64,000 nt of DNA. It comes from Marinobacter sp. C7. GTDB taxonomy: Bacteria; Pseudomonadota; Gammaproteobacteria; Pseudomonadales; Oleiphilaceae. Shown here piece after piece: positions 26,260-35,103 of the stretch. The translations under genes and the position numbers were made by a program. The notes below the pieces were generated by a model, which was not told the origin of the DNA, did not search any database, and worked only from the letters and a program-made list of their open reading frames with translations. The DNA lies in the NCBI RefSeq assembly GCF_022343555.1, contig NZ_JAKQZH010000002.1, forward strand, positions 186,001 to 250,000. Reading direction: 5' to 3'. How positions within the stretch are numbered: position 1 is the first letter of the stretch; each line of letters opens with the position of its first letter.

Positions 26260-27027
26260 ATGAGAGGCCTGAACGGAAAAACAGTCATCGTCACCGGTGG
26301 CGGTGGCGGCATCGGCCGCGCCGTATGCCAGCGCTTTGCCGAGGAAGGCAGCCTGGTGGCCGTCCTGGACCGTGACGAGAACGCGGCCCAGGCCACGGTA
26401 GACCTGATTACCGAAGCGGGCGGCAAGGCCAAAGGCTACGCCGCCGACATCACCGATTACGCCGCTATCACTGACACCGTGGCGGCCATCGAGAGCGATC
26501 TGGGAGTGCCCACGGTGCTGGTCAACAACGCCGGTTTCGACCGCTTCCTGCCGTTCCTGAAGACCGAGCCGAAACTCTGGGATCAGCTGATTGCGGTAAA
26601 CCTCACCGGTGCCCTGAACATGCACCACGTGGTGTTGCCGAAGATGGTCGCCGCCGGTGGCGGCAAGGTCATCAACGTGGCCTCTGACGCAGCCCGTGTC
26701 GGCTCCTCCGGTGAATCCGTCTACGCCGCCTGCAAGGCAGGTCTGGTGGGCTTCAGCAAGACCGTGGCCCGGGAACTGGCCACCAAGAATGTGTGCCTGA
26801 ACGTGGTCTGCCCCGGCCCCACCGACACTGCACTGCTCAAGGGCGTGGCAGAAACCGCTCCGAACCCGGAGAAGCTGCTGGAGGCCTTCCGCAACGCCGT
26901 GCCCATGAAGCGCCTGGCCCAGCCGGAGGACTACCCCGGCGTCATCGCCCTGCTCGCCAGTGACGATGCCAACTTCATCACCGGCCAGGTCATCAGTGTG
27001 TCCGGCGGCCTGACCATGGCCGGCTAA
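26260..27027 (+). CDS. badH: 2-hydroxycyclohexanecarboxyl-CoA dehydrogenase
   Basis: 255 residues. Classical SDR: NAD-binding 'VTGGGGGIGRAVC' at the N-terminus, 'NNAGFDRFLPF', catalytic Ser in 'NVASDAARVGSSGESVYAACKAG' with the YxxxK pair, and C-terminal 'FITGQVISVSGG'. It oxidises 2-hydroxycyclohexane-1-carboxyl-CoA to the 2-keto form with NAD+. Thirty-three base pairs downstream of aliA, with AGGAGA before the ATG. Confidence 0.9.
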   Translation: MRGLNGKTVIVTGGGGGIGRAVCQRFAEEGSLVAVLDRDENAAQATVDLITEAGGKAKGYAADITDYAAITDTVAAIESDLGVPTVLVNNAGFDRFLPFLKTEPKLWDQLIAVNLTGALNMHHVVLPKMVAAGGGKVINVASDAARVGSSGESVYAACKAGLVGFSKTVARELATKNVCLNVVCPGPTDTALLKGVAETAPNPEKLLEAFRNAVPMKRLAQPEDYPGVIALLASDDANFITGQVISVSGGLTMAG

Positions 27028-27059
27028 GCGACCCGTCATACGATTTAGGAGAACGCATC

Positions 27060-27842
27060 ATGAATTACGAAGACATCCTGTACGAAGAGAACAACGGCGT
27101 TGCCACCATCACCATCAACCGGCCGGACCGTTACAACGCCTTCCGGGGCCAGACCTGTATGGAGCTGCTGGACGCCTTCAACCGCGCCGGCTGGAACAAG
27201 GACATCGGCGTCATCGTATTCACCGGTGCCGGTGACAAAGCGTTCTGCACCGGCGGTGACCAGGGCGCCCACGAGGGTCAGTACGACGGCCGCGGTCTGA
27301 TCGGCCTGCCGGTGGAAGAGCTGCAGCGCACCATCCGCGAAGTGCCCAAACCGGTGATTGCCCGGGTCAACGGCTTCGCCATCGGCGGCGGTCATGTGCT
27401 GCATGTGATCTGTGACCTGAGCATCGCCTCGGAAACCGCCATCTTCGGCCAGGTCGGCCCCAAGGTCGGCTCGGTGGATCCCGGTTTCGGCACCGCCTAC
27501 CTGGCGCGGGTCGTCGGTGAGAAGCGCGCCCGGGAAATCTGGTACCTGTGCCGCAAGTACAGCGCGCAACAGGCTCTGGAGTGGGGGCTGGTGAATGCCG
27601 TGGTCCCGCCCGAACAGCTGGACGAGGAAGTACAGAAATGGTGCGAGGAAATCCTGGAGAAGAGCCCCACCGCCCTGACCATCGCCAAGCGTTCCTTCAA
27701 CGCCGACAGTGACAACATCGCCGGCATTGGCGCCCTGGGCATGCAGGCACTGAGCCTGTACTACGACACCGACGAGTCCAAGGAAGGCGTCAATGCCTTC
27801 AAGGAAAAGCGCAAGCCGGACTTCCGGAAATTCTACAAATAA
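27060..27842 (+). CDS. badI: 2-ketocyclohexanecarboxyl-CoA hydrolase (ring cleavage)
   Basis: 260 residues. Crotonase-superfamily protein closest to the MenB/BadI branch: 'AFCTGGDQGAHEGQYDGRGLIGLPVEELQ' contains the GGDQ loop, then 'VNGFAIGGGHVLHVICDLSIASE' and 'GPKVGSVDPGFGTAYLARVVGEKRAREIWYLC'. It hydrolytically opens the ring of 2-ketocyclohexane-1-carboxyl-CoA to pimeloyl-CoA. The gene order aliA-badH-badI supports this over menaquinone synthesis. Confidence 0.92.
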   Translation: MNYEDILYEENNGVATITINRPDRYNAFRGQTCMELLDAFNRAGWNKDIGVIVFTGAGDKAFCTGGDQGAHEGQYDGRGLIGLPVEELQRTIREVPKPVIARVNGFAIGGGHVLHVICDLSIASETAIFGQVGPKVGSVDPGFGTAYLARVVGEKRAREIWYLCRKYSAQQALEWGLVNAVVPPEQLDEEVQKWCEEILEKSPTALTIAKRSFNADSDNIAGIGALGMQALSLYYDTDESKEGVNAFKEKRKPDFRKFYK

Positions 27843-27850
27843 GGGGATCC

Positions 27851-27875
27851 ACCCGGTGGCCGCAGGCCACCGGGT
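27851..27875 (+). other. Strong stem-loop between badI and aliB
   Basis: ACCCGGTGGCC and GGCCACCGGGT form a perfect 11-bp stem with a three-base loop, 9 bp after the badI stop. No U-run follows, so it is more likely an mRNA-processing or stability element than a terminator within this operon. Confidence 0.6.
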
Positions 27876-27899
27876 CACAGACAACGCCCGGAGAACATC

Positions 27900-29039
27900 A
27901 TGAATTTCGGATTCAATGAAGAACAGAACGCGATTCGCGAGGTTGTGGCCCGCTTCAGCGCCGAGGTGCTGGCTCCGGGCTATCGCAAGCGTGACCAGGA
28001 AGGGGTTATCGAAAAGGATGTCATCCGCCAGCTCGGCGAGATGGGGCTACTCGGTGGTGAGCTGCCCGAAGAGTTCGGTGGCAGCGGTATGGACTGCGTT
28101 ACCAGCGGCCTGATCATCGAGGAAATATCCAAAGGAGATTTCAACGTCGGCTACATCCCGCTGCTAACTTCCCTTAACGGTCAGATTATCGCCAGCCATG
28201 CCGCCCCCGAACTGGCGAAAGAATGGCTGCACGGCATGACCACCGGCCAGAAGGTGGCCTGCATTGCCCTGACCGAGCCTCACGGAGGGTCTGACGCCGC
28301 CAACCTTCGCCTGAAAGCCGAGAAAAAGGGCGATGTGTACGTACTCAACGGTGAGAAAACCTCCATCTCCATGGCCGACCAGGCCGATGTGGCGGTGGTG
28401 TTTGCCCGCACCGGCACGGTGGAACAGCGTGCCTCCGGGATCAGCGCGTTCCTGGTGCCCATGAACACACCGGGCATCACCACCACCCGGTTCGAAGACA
28501 ATGGCCAACGTGCCATCGGCCGCGGTTCGATCTTCTTCGATAACGTGGAAGTACCCGCGAGCCACATGATGGGGGAGGAAGGGAAAGGCTTCAAACAGAT
28601 CATGCAGGGCTTTGACTACAGCCGCGCGTTGATCGGCCTGCAGTGCCTGGCGGTGGCCCAGCAATCCCTGGATGAGACCTGGCAGTGGCTGACCGAACGT
28701 ACCGCCTTCGGCCAGAACCTGTCCGCCTTCCAGGGCCTGACCCATCCGCTGGCGGAATACCAGACCTACGTTCATGCCGCGCGCATGCAGTGCTACCATG
28801 CGCTTTGGCTGAAGGACAACAACCTCCCCCACAACGCCGAAGCCGCCATGAACAAGTGGTGGGGCCCCAAGCTCGCCTTTGATGTGGTGAAGCAGTGCCT
28901 GCTGGCCCATGGTCACACCGGCTGGGGCGAGGATCTGCCGTTTGCCCAGCGGCTGCGGGATGTCCTTGGCCTGCAGATTGGAGACGGTACCGCGCAGATC
29001 ATGAAGAACATCATCGCGCGGGAGTACCTTCCCAGGTGA
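27900..29039 (+). CDS. aliB: Cyclohexanecarboxyl-CoA dehydrogenase
   Basis: 379 residues with GGAG ribosome site. Acyl-CoA dehydrogenase: 'LGGELPEEFGGSGMDCVTSGLIIEEIS', 'ALTEPHGGSDAANLRLKAEKKGD', and C-terminal 'IGDGTAQIMKNIIAREYL'. In the last motif Asp occupies the place of the usual catalytic Glu (EGT), which agrees with what is described for alicyclic acyl-CoA dehydrogenases. It introduces the double bond to give cyclohex-1-ene-1-carboxyl-CoA, with electrons going to ETF. It lies in the aliA-badHI operon. Confidence 0.86.
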   Translation: MNFGFNEEQNAIREVVARFSAEVLAPGYRKRDQEGVIEKDVIRQLGEMGLLGGELPEEFGGSGMDCVTSGLIIEEISKGDFNVGYIPLLTSLNGQIIASHAAPELAKEWLHGMTTGQKVACIALTEPHGGSDAANLRLKAEKKGDVYVLNGEKTSISMADQADVAVVFARTGTVEQRASGISAFLVPMNTPGITTTRFEDNGQRAIGRGSIFFDNVEVPASHMMGEEGKGFKQIMQGFDYSRALIGLQCLAVAQQSLDETWQWLTERTAFGQNLSAFQGLTHPLAEYQTYVHAARMQCYHALWLKDNNLPHNAEAAMNKWWGPKLAFDVVKQCLLAHGHTGWGEDLPFAQRLRDVLGLQIGDGTAQIMKNIIAREYLPR

Positions 29040-29082
29040 TGCGCCCCATGTCCTCCGCGATTCGGGGTGCCGGTGACAGCCT

Positions 29083-29104
29083 GCCCTGGCCTGAAAGCCA
29101 GGGC
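29083..29104 (+). other. Stem-loop between aliB and badR
   Basis: GCCCTGGC and GCCAGGGC form an 8-bp stem around CTGAAA, shortly before the badR ribosome site. It may lower or stabilise badR expression relative to the catabolic genes; no U-run follows. Confidence 0.45.
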
Positions 29105-29122
29105 GGCAATACAGGAGCACAG

Positions 29123-29620
29123 ATGATCGTCAAAGAATCCGGAGGCGTACCCAACCGGCTGTTTTTCCGACTGTTCCAGACCGGGAACGTCCTGCAGCGC
29201 CAGGTCCAGAACGAAATGGGCATCAGCGCGGTGCAATGGGCGGTGCTGGGTGCATTGTCGCGGGAGGGGTTCGAGGAAGGCACCTCGTTCAACCAGCTCA
29301 AGGAGTACCTGTTCGTCAGCCGCCAGAACCTGGACGGCGTCCTCAAGCGCATGGAGCGGGACGGCCACGTGGTCCGTATTCCCCATCCCCAGGACCGGCG
29401 GGCAAGGCTGGTGGTGCTGACCGACTCCGGCCGGCAATTCTGGAACCGGCTGCAGGACACCATCACCGAGTTCTATCGCCAGGCCTTGCAGAGCATGAGC
29501 TTTGACGATGGCGTCAGCCTGCTGCACCTGCTAAAGAAACTCCAGCAGGACCTGTCCAGCGTATCTCTTACCTCGGAAACGGAGGGCAGCGTTCAAGAGG
29601 GAGCAAACCCCGCAGACTGA
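29123..29620 (+). CDS. badR: MarR-family regulator, BadR type
   Basis: 165 residues from ATG 29123 with AGGAG upstream; the longer frame to 28895 overlaps aliB and is rejected. Winged-helix MarR domain: 'NRLFFRLFQTGNVLQRQVQNEMG', recognition helix 'FNQLKEYLFVSRQNLDGVLKRMERDGHV' and wing 'IPHPQDRRARLVVLTDSGRQF'. In Rhodopseudomonas, BadR represses the alicyclic acid genes and is relieved by 2-ketocyclohexanecarboxyl-CoA. It is the last gene of the plus-strand operon and probably binds the palindrome at 24448. Confidence 0.85.
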   Translation: MIVKESGGVPNRLFFRLFQTGNVLQRQVQNEMGISAVQWAVLGALSREGFEEGTSFNQLKEYLFVSRQNLDGVLKRMERDGHVVRIPHPQDRRARLVVLTDSGRQFWNRLQDTITEFYRQALQSMSFDDGVSLLHLLKKLQQDLSSVSLTSETEGSVQEGANPAD

Positions 29621-29636
29621 CGCTTTGGGGGCTCTC

Positions 29637-30593
29637 TCACCCTGCCCTGAACAGCGCCAGAAAATTCCGGTACTCCCGAAGCACAGGCCCACTCCCCCGC
29701 GCCACCAAACGAACCTCCTGCCCTGGCAGGCACTGGGCGAGCCGGGATGCGGACAACGGAGATAAGGCACCAAGCCGTGGGTAACCGCCGATGGTCTGGC
29801 GGTCATTCAGCAGTGCAATGGGCTGGCCATCCGGCGGTACCTGGACACCGCCGAGGTTGATGCCTTCGGAGACCAGGGAACCGATCCGGCATTGCAACTT
29901 CGGGCCCAGCAGACGCACGCCCATGCGGTCTGCCCGGTCGTCCACCCGCCACCAGGTATTGAAGGCATCGTAGAGGCTGCGGCCGGTGAACTCCCCGATC
30001 TGGGCACCGGGCAACAGCTCCAGAACCGGCGCCTTTCGGAAATCCTGCCGGGCCTGGTCCGGTGCCTCGGTCATTCCCTCTGCCGGTTTCCTTTCGGGGG
30101 AATGGATCGCCAGCTGGTCACCGTCCGCCAGCTTGCTGCCCCAACCGTCGAAGCCACCCAGCTGTTCTCGACCAACACAGGCCACGCTGCCCATCACGGG
30201 TTCGGCGGCAAAACCGCCCCGAACCGAGAGGTAAGTGCGCAGTCCACTCTCCGGCGTAGCAAAGGCCAGTTTCTGCCCTTCCTTCCAGGTGATCCGTTGC
30301 CACAGGGGTACCGGTTGCCCGTCGAGGGTGGCGCCGAGGTCGGCGCCGGCGATGGCGATCTCCAGATCCCGTTCCGCGATCAGCTGCAGCCCGCCAAAGG
30401 TGATTTCCAGGCAAGCCGAACCCCAGGAATTGCCCGCCAGGTAATTGGCCCAGGCCCAGGAATATGAATCCGCCGGACCGCCCTGGGTCACGCCCAGATG
30501 GCGGACGCCGAAACGACCCCGGTCCTGCAGCAGTGCCAGCGGCCCGGCCCGCTGGACCCGGATGGCGGTTTGAGTGCCTGGTTGCTGTGTCAT
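29637..30593 (-). CDS. pxpC: 5-oxoprolinase subunit C (KipA/biotin-dependent carboxylase-like)
   Basis: 318 residues overlapping the end of pxpB by 4 bp (ATGA). 'IRVQRAGPLALLQDRGRFGVRHLGVTQGGPADSYSW' opening and the 'INLGGVQVPPDGQPIALLNDRQTIGGYPRLG' segment are the PxpC/KipA signatures. With PxpA and PxpB it forms the ATP-dependent prokaryotic 5-oxoprolinase that converts pyroglutamate to glutamate in the cytoplasm. Confidence 0.9.
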   Translation of the reverse strand: MTQQPGTQTAIRVQRAGPLALLQDRGRFGVRHLGVTQGGPADSYSWAWANYLAGNSWGSACLEITFGGLQLIAERDLEIAIAGADLGATLDGQPVPLWQRITWKEGQKLAFATPESGLRTYLSVRGGFAAEPVMGSVACVGREQLGGFDGWGSKLADGDQLAIHSPERKPAEGMTEAPDQARQDFRKAPVLELLPGAQIGEFTGRSLYDAFNTWWRVDDRADRMGVRLLGPKLQCRIGSLVSEGINLGGVQVPPDGQPIALLNDRQTIGGYPRLGALSPLSASRLAQCLPGQEVRLVARGSGPVLREYRNFLALFRAG

Positions 30594-31318
30594 CCCGCCG
30601 CCTCCATGGGGGTGGGATCGCCGCCCTGGCGTTCGAATTCCTCACGGCTGACAGAGACAAAGCGCACTTCATCCCCTACTCTCAGCAGGCTGAAACCCTC
30701 CCGCTCGCGGTCGAACAGACGGGCACTGGTGCGGCCGAGCAGGTTCCAGCCGCCCGGAGTGACTGTCGGATAAGCGGCTGTCTGGCGCGCGGCAATAGCG
30801 ACACTGCCCACCGGCACCTTCTGGCGGGGTGTATCGAGCCGGGGGCACTCCAGCCGGGGGTCGGTCAGGCCCATGAAGGCAAAGCCGGGCGCAAAGCCCA
30901 GGGCGAACACGCGGTAGGTTTTACCACTATGGCAGTCGATGACTTCCTCCACCGTCATACCGGTGTGCTCCGCAACCCGTTCCAGGTCCGGCCCGACACT
31001 GGGGTCGTAGAAGGTCGGAAGTTCGTGAACCTGGCCGGTCCCGATTGCCTCCTCCGGCTCCAGGTCGGTCAGTACACGGGCGATGATTTCTCGTGCTTCG
31101 GACGGAGACAGGCGGACAGGATCGAAAATCACCATCAGTGTGGTGTAGGAAGGCACCAGATCGACCAGGGCCTCGCCAAACGCCGACTCGCAGTGGCGGG
31201 CCAGCGCAGTAATCCAGGCCAGATTCGCCTCGTCGATTTCCTCGAACAGCCGGACCATCCAGCCGTCGAGACCGGCGGATTCAAGCCGGGGCAAGGCATC
31301 GGCGAGACTGCCGCTCAT
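30590..31318 (-). CDS. pxpB: 5-oxoprolinase subunit B (KipI type)
   Basis: 242 residues. '[17 protein letters not shown]', '[24 protein letters not shown]' and '[21 protein letters not shown]' are characteristic of PxpB/KipI. Its start overlaps the pxpA stop and its end overlaps pxpC, so the three genes are translationally coupled. In Bacillus the homologous KipI also inhibits a sporulation kinase, but here only the oxoprolinase role is expected. Confidence 0.91.
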   Translation of the reverse strand: MSGSLADALPRLESAGLDGWMVRLFEEIDEANLAWITALARHCESAFGEALVDLVPSYTTLMVIFDPVRLSPSEAREIIARVLTDLEPEEAIGTGQVHELPTFYDPSVGPDLERVAEHTGMTVEEVIDCHSGKTYRVFALGFAPGFAFMGLTDPRLECPRLDTPRQKVPVGSVAIAARQTAAYPTVTPGGWNLLGRTSARLFDREREGFSLLRVGDEVRFVSVSREEFERQGGDPTPMEAAG

Positions 31319-32070
31319 GCCCGGTTGCCCAGCGCCAGGATGGCTTCGCGGATCGACTGGATCGCCGCGATGGATTCGTTGTTGTCACCGTGTACGCACA
31401 GGGTATCGGCGTTCAACACGATCTCACTCCCGTCAATGGCGGTCAGCGGCTCGCCCCTGGCGATCCGAACGGCCTGTTCGAGGATCGTGTCAGGATCCTC
31501 ATGCACCGCGCCAGGCGTTCGACGGGACACCAGACGACCCTCCCCGTCATAGGCTCGGTCGGCGAAGGCTTCGAACCAGAGGGCGACGCCGTAGCGACCG
31601 GCAATGTCCTGCGCCATGGAGGTGTCACAGGAGGCCATGGTCATCAGTGGCAGGCTGCCATCGAAATCCTTGATCGCCTTGACCACAGCCTCAAACAGGC
31701 CGGGATCCTTGATCATGTCGTTGTAGAGGGCGCCGTGGGGTTTCACGTAGTGGATCCGCGTGCCCTCGGCCTGGCAAATCCCGGACAGCGCTCCGATCTG
31801 GTACAGCACCAGGTCTTCCACTTCGTCCGGCGAACAGGCGATGGAGCGGCGGCCAAAACCGACCAGGTCCGGATAGGACGGATGCGCCCCCACCTTCACG
31901 CCGTGCTGGTTCGCCAACCGCACCGTGCGGCGGATCACGTGTGGATCGGAGGCGTGGAAGCCACAGGCCACATTGGCCAGATCAACATGGGGCATAACGT
32001 GCTCGTCCATGCCCATGACCCAGGGGCCGAAACTCTCGCCCATGTCGGCGTTGATGGTCAGTCTGCTCAT
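31315..32070 (-). CDS. pxpA: 5-oxoprolinase subunit A (LamB/YcsF family)
   Basis: 251 residues from ATG 32070 ([17 protein letters not shown]). The LamB/YcsF signatures '[19 protein letters not shown]', '[16 protein letters not shown]' and '[12 protein letters not shown]' are all present. First gene of pxpABC. It is the hydrolase-like subunit that acts on oxoproline together with PxpBC. A five-codon upstream extension to 32085 is possible but has no better ribosome site. Confidence 0.92.
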   Translation of the reverse strand: MSRLTINADMGESFGPWVMGMDEHVMPHVDLANVACGFHASDPHVIRRTVRLANQHGVKVGAHPSYPDLVGFGRRSIACSPDEVEDLVLYQIGALSGICQAEGTRIHYVKPHGALYNDMIKDPGLFEAVVKAIKDFDGSLPLMTMASCDTSMAQDIAGRYGVALWFEAFADRAYDGEGRLVSRRTPGAVHEDPDTILEQAVRIARGEPLTAIDGSEIVLNADTLCVHGDNNESIAAIQSIREAILALGNRA

Positions 32071-32372
32071 GGTATGCCCCCCCACGATCGTCCTGGAACA
32101 AACGGTGTTATCTACAGGATACCGGATTCAGACGGCTACAGGACAACACTGAATAGATAGCACAGTCAGGCGAGTTAGACCGTTTAGCATCCTCGCCCAA
32201 ACTCCATCTGGACCCGCCTTAAAGCTCAACAAAAAAGCCCTTTCAAGTTATCCCGCCGGCATCCGCGAAGAATCTTGTTAGCATCTGAAAGGAGTACAAA
32301 AAGTACAGCTCACGGGTGGTGAACGGGGATGTGTCCATCGACTACACCAGCCCTCTGATAACGGAGAGTTCT
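32071..32372. other. Divergent intergenic region pxpA / flavin reductase
   Basis: A 302-bp gap between divergent genes. It must hold both promoters, but I could not assign them with confidence. A GTACAAAAAGTAC inverted repeat lies at 32295-32307, about 65 bp before the flavin reductase ATG, and could be an operator. ACGGAGAG is the ribosome site of the plus-strand gene. No other gene or repeat was seen. Confidence 0.4.
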
Positions 32373-33320
32373 ATGACTTCTGCCAACACTGATTTCGACA
32401 CCCGCGCCTTCCGGCGCGCTCTGGGTAACTTCGCCACGGGCATAACCGTCGTCACCGCCACCGCACCTGATGGCCGAAAGGCGGGGGTGACTGCCAACAG
32501 CTTTAATTCCGTCTCCATGGATCCACCGCTTATCCTCTGGAGTATCGATAAGCGCTCCTCTGCCCTGGATATTTTCAAGGCCTCAAGCCATTTTGCGGTG
32601 AACATTCTGGCGTCCGATCAATCCGATCTGTCCAACAACTTCGCCAAGCCGCAAGACGACAAATACGCGAATGTTGAACATCTCGACGGTTTGGGCAATG
32701 CGCCCATTTTTGAAGGTGTATCCGGATACTTTGAATGCGAGACATACGAGTTCGTCGAAGGCGGTGACCACTGGATTATCATCGGTAAGGTGGCGAATTT
32801 CATGGATGCAGGCAAACCACCCCTGGTTTACCACCAGGGAGCCTATTCGATGGTGATTCCTCATCCGCGCTTCCAGAAATCTTCCGATCCCGAAGCCGAA
32901 AGCCAGAGCGCCTGCATGCTAAGCAGCCCTCTGGGCGACAACCTGTTCTATCTCATGATCCAGGCGGTTAACGCGTCCCACAACAACTTTGTGAAACAAC
33001 AACTCAATGCGGGCATGCGTAATTCCGAGTCCCGGTTGCTCCTCGTACTCGACAGTGCCGGCTCCCAAACGACAACCGCCGAGCTCCAACGCGCGGTGGC
33101 AATGCCTGCCCGGGAGATTGAGGAAGCCATGCATAACCTGAAGAACAAAGGTCTGCTCAAAGGAGATCTTCACCAGCATGAGCTGACGGGTGCGGGTCAC
33201 GAGAAATTAAAAGAGCTCTGGGACATCGTACGGTCGGAGCAGGAGCGGGTGTTTGCAAACCTCAACGATTCGGAACTGGAAATCTTCAAAAAAGCTCTGA
33301 GGATGGCGGTCTCTGCCTGA
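32373..33320 (+). CDS. Flavin reductase fused to a C-terminal MarR-like domain
   Basis: 315 residues from ATG 32373 with ACGGAG upstream. Residues about 10-165 form the HpaC-like flavin reductase domain ('FRRALGNFATGITVVTA', 'GVTANSFNSVSMDPPLILWSI'). Residues about 190-310 look like a MarR-type winged helix ('NLFYLMIQAVNASHNNFVKQQL', 'ARE IEEAMHNLKNKGLLKGD' region). The same architecture and length occur in the reductase (C1) of Acinetobacter p-hydroxyphenylacetate hydroxylase, where the MarR-like part gates activity in response to the aromatic substrate. No oxygenase gene is adjacent, so the partner may be the monooxygenase at 49269 or lie elsewhere. Confidence 0.85.
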   Translation: MTSANTDFDTRAFRRALGNFATGITVVTATAPDGRKAGVTANSFNSVSMDPPLILWSIDKRSSALDIFKASSHFAVNILASDQSDLSNNFAKPQDDKYANVEHLDGLGNAPIFEGVSGYFECETYEFVEGGDHWIIIGKVANFMDAGKPPLVYHQGAYSMVIPHPRFQKSSDPEAESQSACMLSSPLGDNLFYLMIQAVNASHNNFVKQQLNAGMRNSESRLLLVLDSAGSQTTTAELQRAVAMPAREIEEAMHNLKNKGLLKGDLHQHELTGAGHEKLKELWDIVRSEQERVFANLNDSELEIFKKALRMAVSA

Positions 33321-33342
33321 CTTCCACGGGTATCAATAAATC

Positions 33343-33366
33343 GGCCGGGCTTGTCCCCGGCCTTTG
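33343..33366 (+). terminator. Probable intrinsic terminator after the flavin reductase gene
   Basis: GGCCGGG and CCCGGCC form a 7-bp GC stem around a short loop, followed by TTT, 22 bp after the stop codon. The U-run is short. It separates the plus-strand gene from the convergent sulfatase gene. Confidence 0.6.
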
Positions 33367-33409
33367 CTTCCCATGCTACCCAGACAGCAAATCTCCGCTT
33401 TCAAGCAAC

Positions 33410-35077
33410 CTATTGGCTGGCGTCCGGGATCCCCGCCCAGTCAGCATACCGTCGCCACTCCACAAGCAACTCCTCGACCTTGTCCGGAAATATGTCCGAA
33501 AGGTCCCGACGCTCGCCACGGTCCTCGGCAAGATTGAAGAGCTTCCATTCGTAAGGTCGGTACAGTGAAGCAGGTGTGCCATCCGGCGCGTGCGCCGAGC
33601 GCAGCTTCCAGTCACCCTTCCGGATGTAGGACTGGCCAAACATCTCTCCACCAAAAGCTTCCGTTCTTGACTGGCTGGTACCCTGCCATACAGGCAGCAG
33701 CGACTGTCCGGTGGTCGGGAACCTGGGCTCGCCCTGGTAGCTATCACCCGGGAGATCGGTCTGGGCAATCTCCAGGAACGTGGGCAACAGGTCATCCACC
33801 CTGCCCACTTCCCTGGTTACCGAAACGGGTTGCTCGCTCTGCAAACGTGCCGGCAATCGCACAATCGCAGGCGAAGCAATACCGCCCTCTGCTGACGTCC
33901 CCTTGACCAGGCTAAAGGGGGTGGCACTGACCTCGGCCCATCGGAAACCGTAGTTCACGTTGGACCCCCTATGGCCAATGTTGTCCAGAGCGTTATTGGT
34001 GTGCTCATCACCCGGTGAGTAGCCTTTGGCGTGGTCCTCGCCTGCTGCACCGTTGTCAGACACGAAAACAATCACGGTATTGTCGTACTCACCGATGTCC
34101 TTGAGGAAGGAGAATAACCGACCGATGTTGGCATCCAGGTGATCAACCATCGCGGCATAGACTTCCATCTTTCGGGCCTGGAGGGCCTTTTCATCTTCGG
34201 TGAGTTCGTCCCAACGTTTATGCTTCACTTCGGCCGGCCTGGCAGGTGCAAACGGTTCCGCGAACAGGCCGCTGGCCATCAGGCGATCTATCCTTTGTTC
34301 ACGGATCGCCTCATAACCATGGTCATAACGGCCCCGATATTTTGTGATGTAGGCTTCCGGCGCGTGCAGCGGCCAGTGCGGAGCGGTGTAGGCCGCCCAG
34401 GCGAAAAACGGCTTGCCGTTCTCGCGGTCCGCCTCGATGTAGCTGATCAGTTTGTCGGTGTAGAACTCGGTCGAAAAGAAATCATCCGGTACCTCAACGT
34501 CCGCTCCGTTCTCCCGATAGGTCACGTTTTCGACACGGACCTCGCTCCCTTCAATGGGTTTGAAATGGCTGGCCCCACCATCCAGCAAGGCAAACACCCG
34601 ATCAAAGCCGAAGTTATATGGATCCTGCGCGGGTGCTTTTCCCAAATGCCACTTTCCAGCCATGTAGGTGTTGTAGCCTGCATCCCGGAGCAGTGCCGGA
34701 AGAGAGTGTGCCTTCTCATTGATATGACCCTCATAGCCCGGGCGCCCGTGCAGCTGCGGGGAAAACGGCAATACCTCGGCCATCGTGCCCAATCCCACCA
34801 GATGGTTGTCGGTACCTGACATCAACATCGAACGGGTTGGGGAGCAGGTCGGAGCAACGTAAAAGCTGGACATCCTCAGACCCTCGTTTGCCAACTGATC
34901 GAGTGTCGGCGTCTCGATCTCACCGCCGTAGCTGCCAAGGTCCGAAAAACCCAGGTCATCGGCCATGATCAGGAGAATATTGGGACGAGTGTCTTCGGCC
35001 GCTGAGACCACAGGCTTTAACGCCATTACCAGGCAACCAGCCATCATCAATGCAACCCGCACGCAGGTCTTTGTCAT
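33410..35077 (-). CDS. Secreted arylsulfatase (type I, formylglycine-dependent)
   Basis: 555 residues with signal peptide (cleavage near VSA, about residue 26). The sulfatase signature CSPTRSMLMSG at Cys78 is the CxPxR motif whose Cys is converted to formylglycine; metal-ligand Asp pair 'IMADDLGFSDLGSYGG' and 'VIVFVSDNGAAGEDH' are present. It should hydrolyse sulfate esters in the periplasm. It is the last gene of the 19-kb minus-strand run that contains the phenol meta-cleavage pathway, which suggests it frees a phenol from an aryl sulfate. A maturation enzyme is not encoded nearby. Confidence 0.9.
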   Translation of the reverse strand: MTKTCVRVALMMAGCLVMALKPVVSAAEDTRPNILLIMADDLGFSDLGSYGGEIETPTLDQLANEGLRMSSFYVAPTCSPTRSMLMSGTDNHLVGLGTMAEVLPFSPQLHGRPGYEGHINEKAHSLPALLRDAGYNTYMAGKWHLGKAPAQDPYNFGFDRVFALLDGGASHFKPIEGSEVRVENVTYRENGADVEVPDDFFSTEFYTDKLISYIEADRENGKPFFAWAAYTAPHWPLHAPEAYITKYRGRYDHGYEAIREQRIDRLMASGLFAEPFAPARPAEVKHKRWDELTEDEKALQARKMEVYAAMVDHLDANIGRLFSFLKDIGEYDNTVIVFVSDNGAAGEDHAKGYSPGDEHTNNALDNIGHRGSNVNYGFRWAEVSATPFSLVKGTSAEGGIASPAIVRLPARLQSEQPVSVTREVGRVDDLLPTFLEIAQTDLPGDSYQGEPRFPTTGQSLLPVWQGTSQSRTEAFGGEMFGQSYIRKGDWKLRSAHAPDGTPASLYRPYEWKLFNLAEDRGERRDLSDIFPDKVEELLVEWRRYADWAGIPDASQ

Positions 35078-35103
35078 GTTTCCGATCTCCCACTACTCAT
35101 GTC

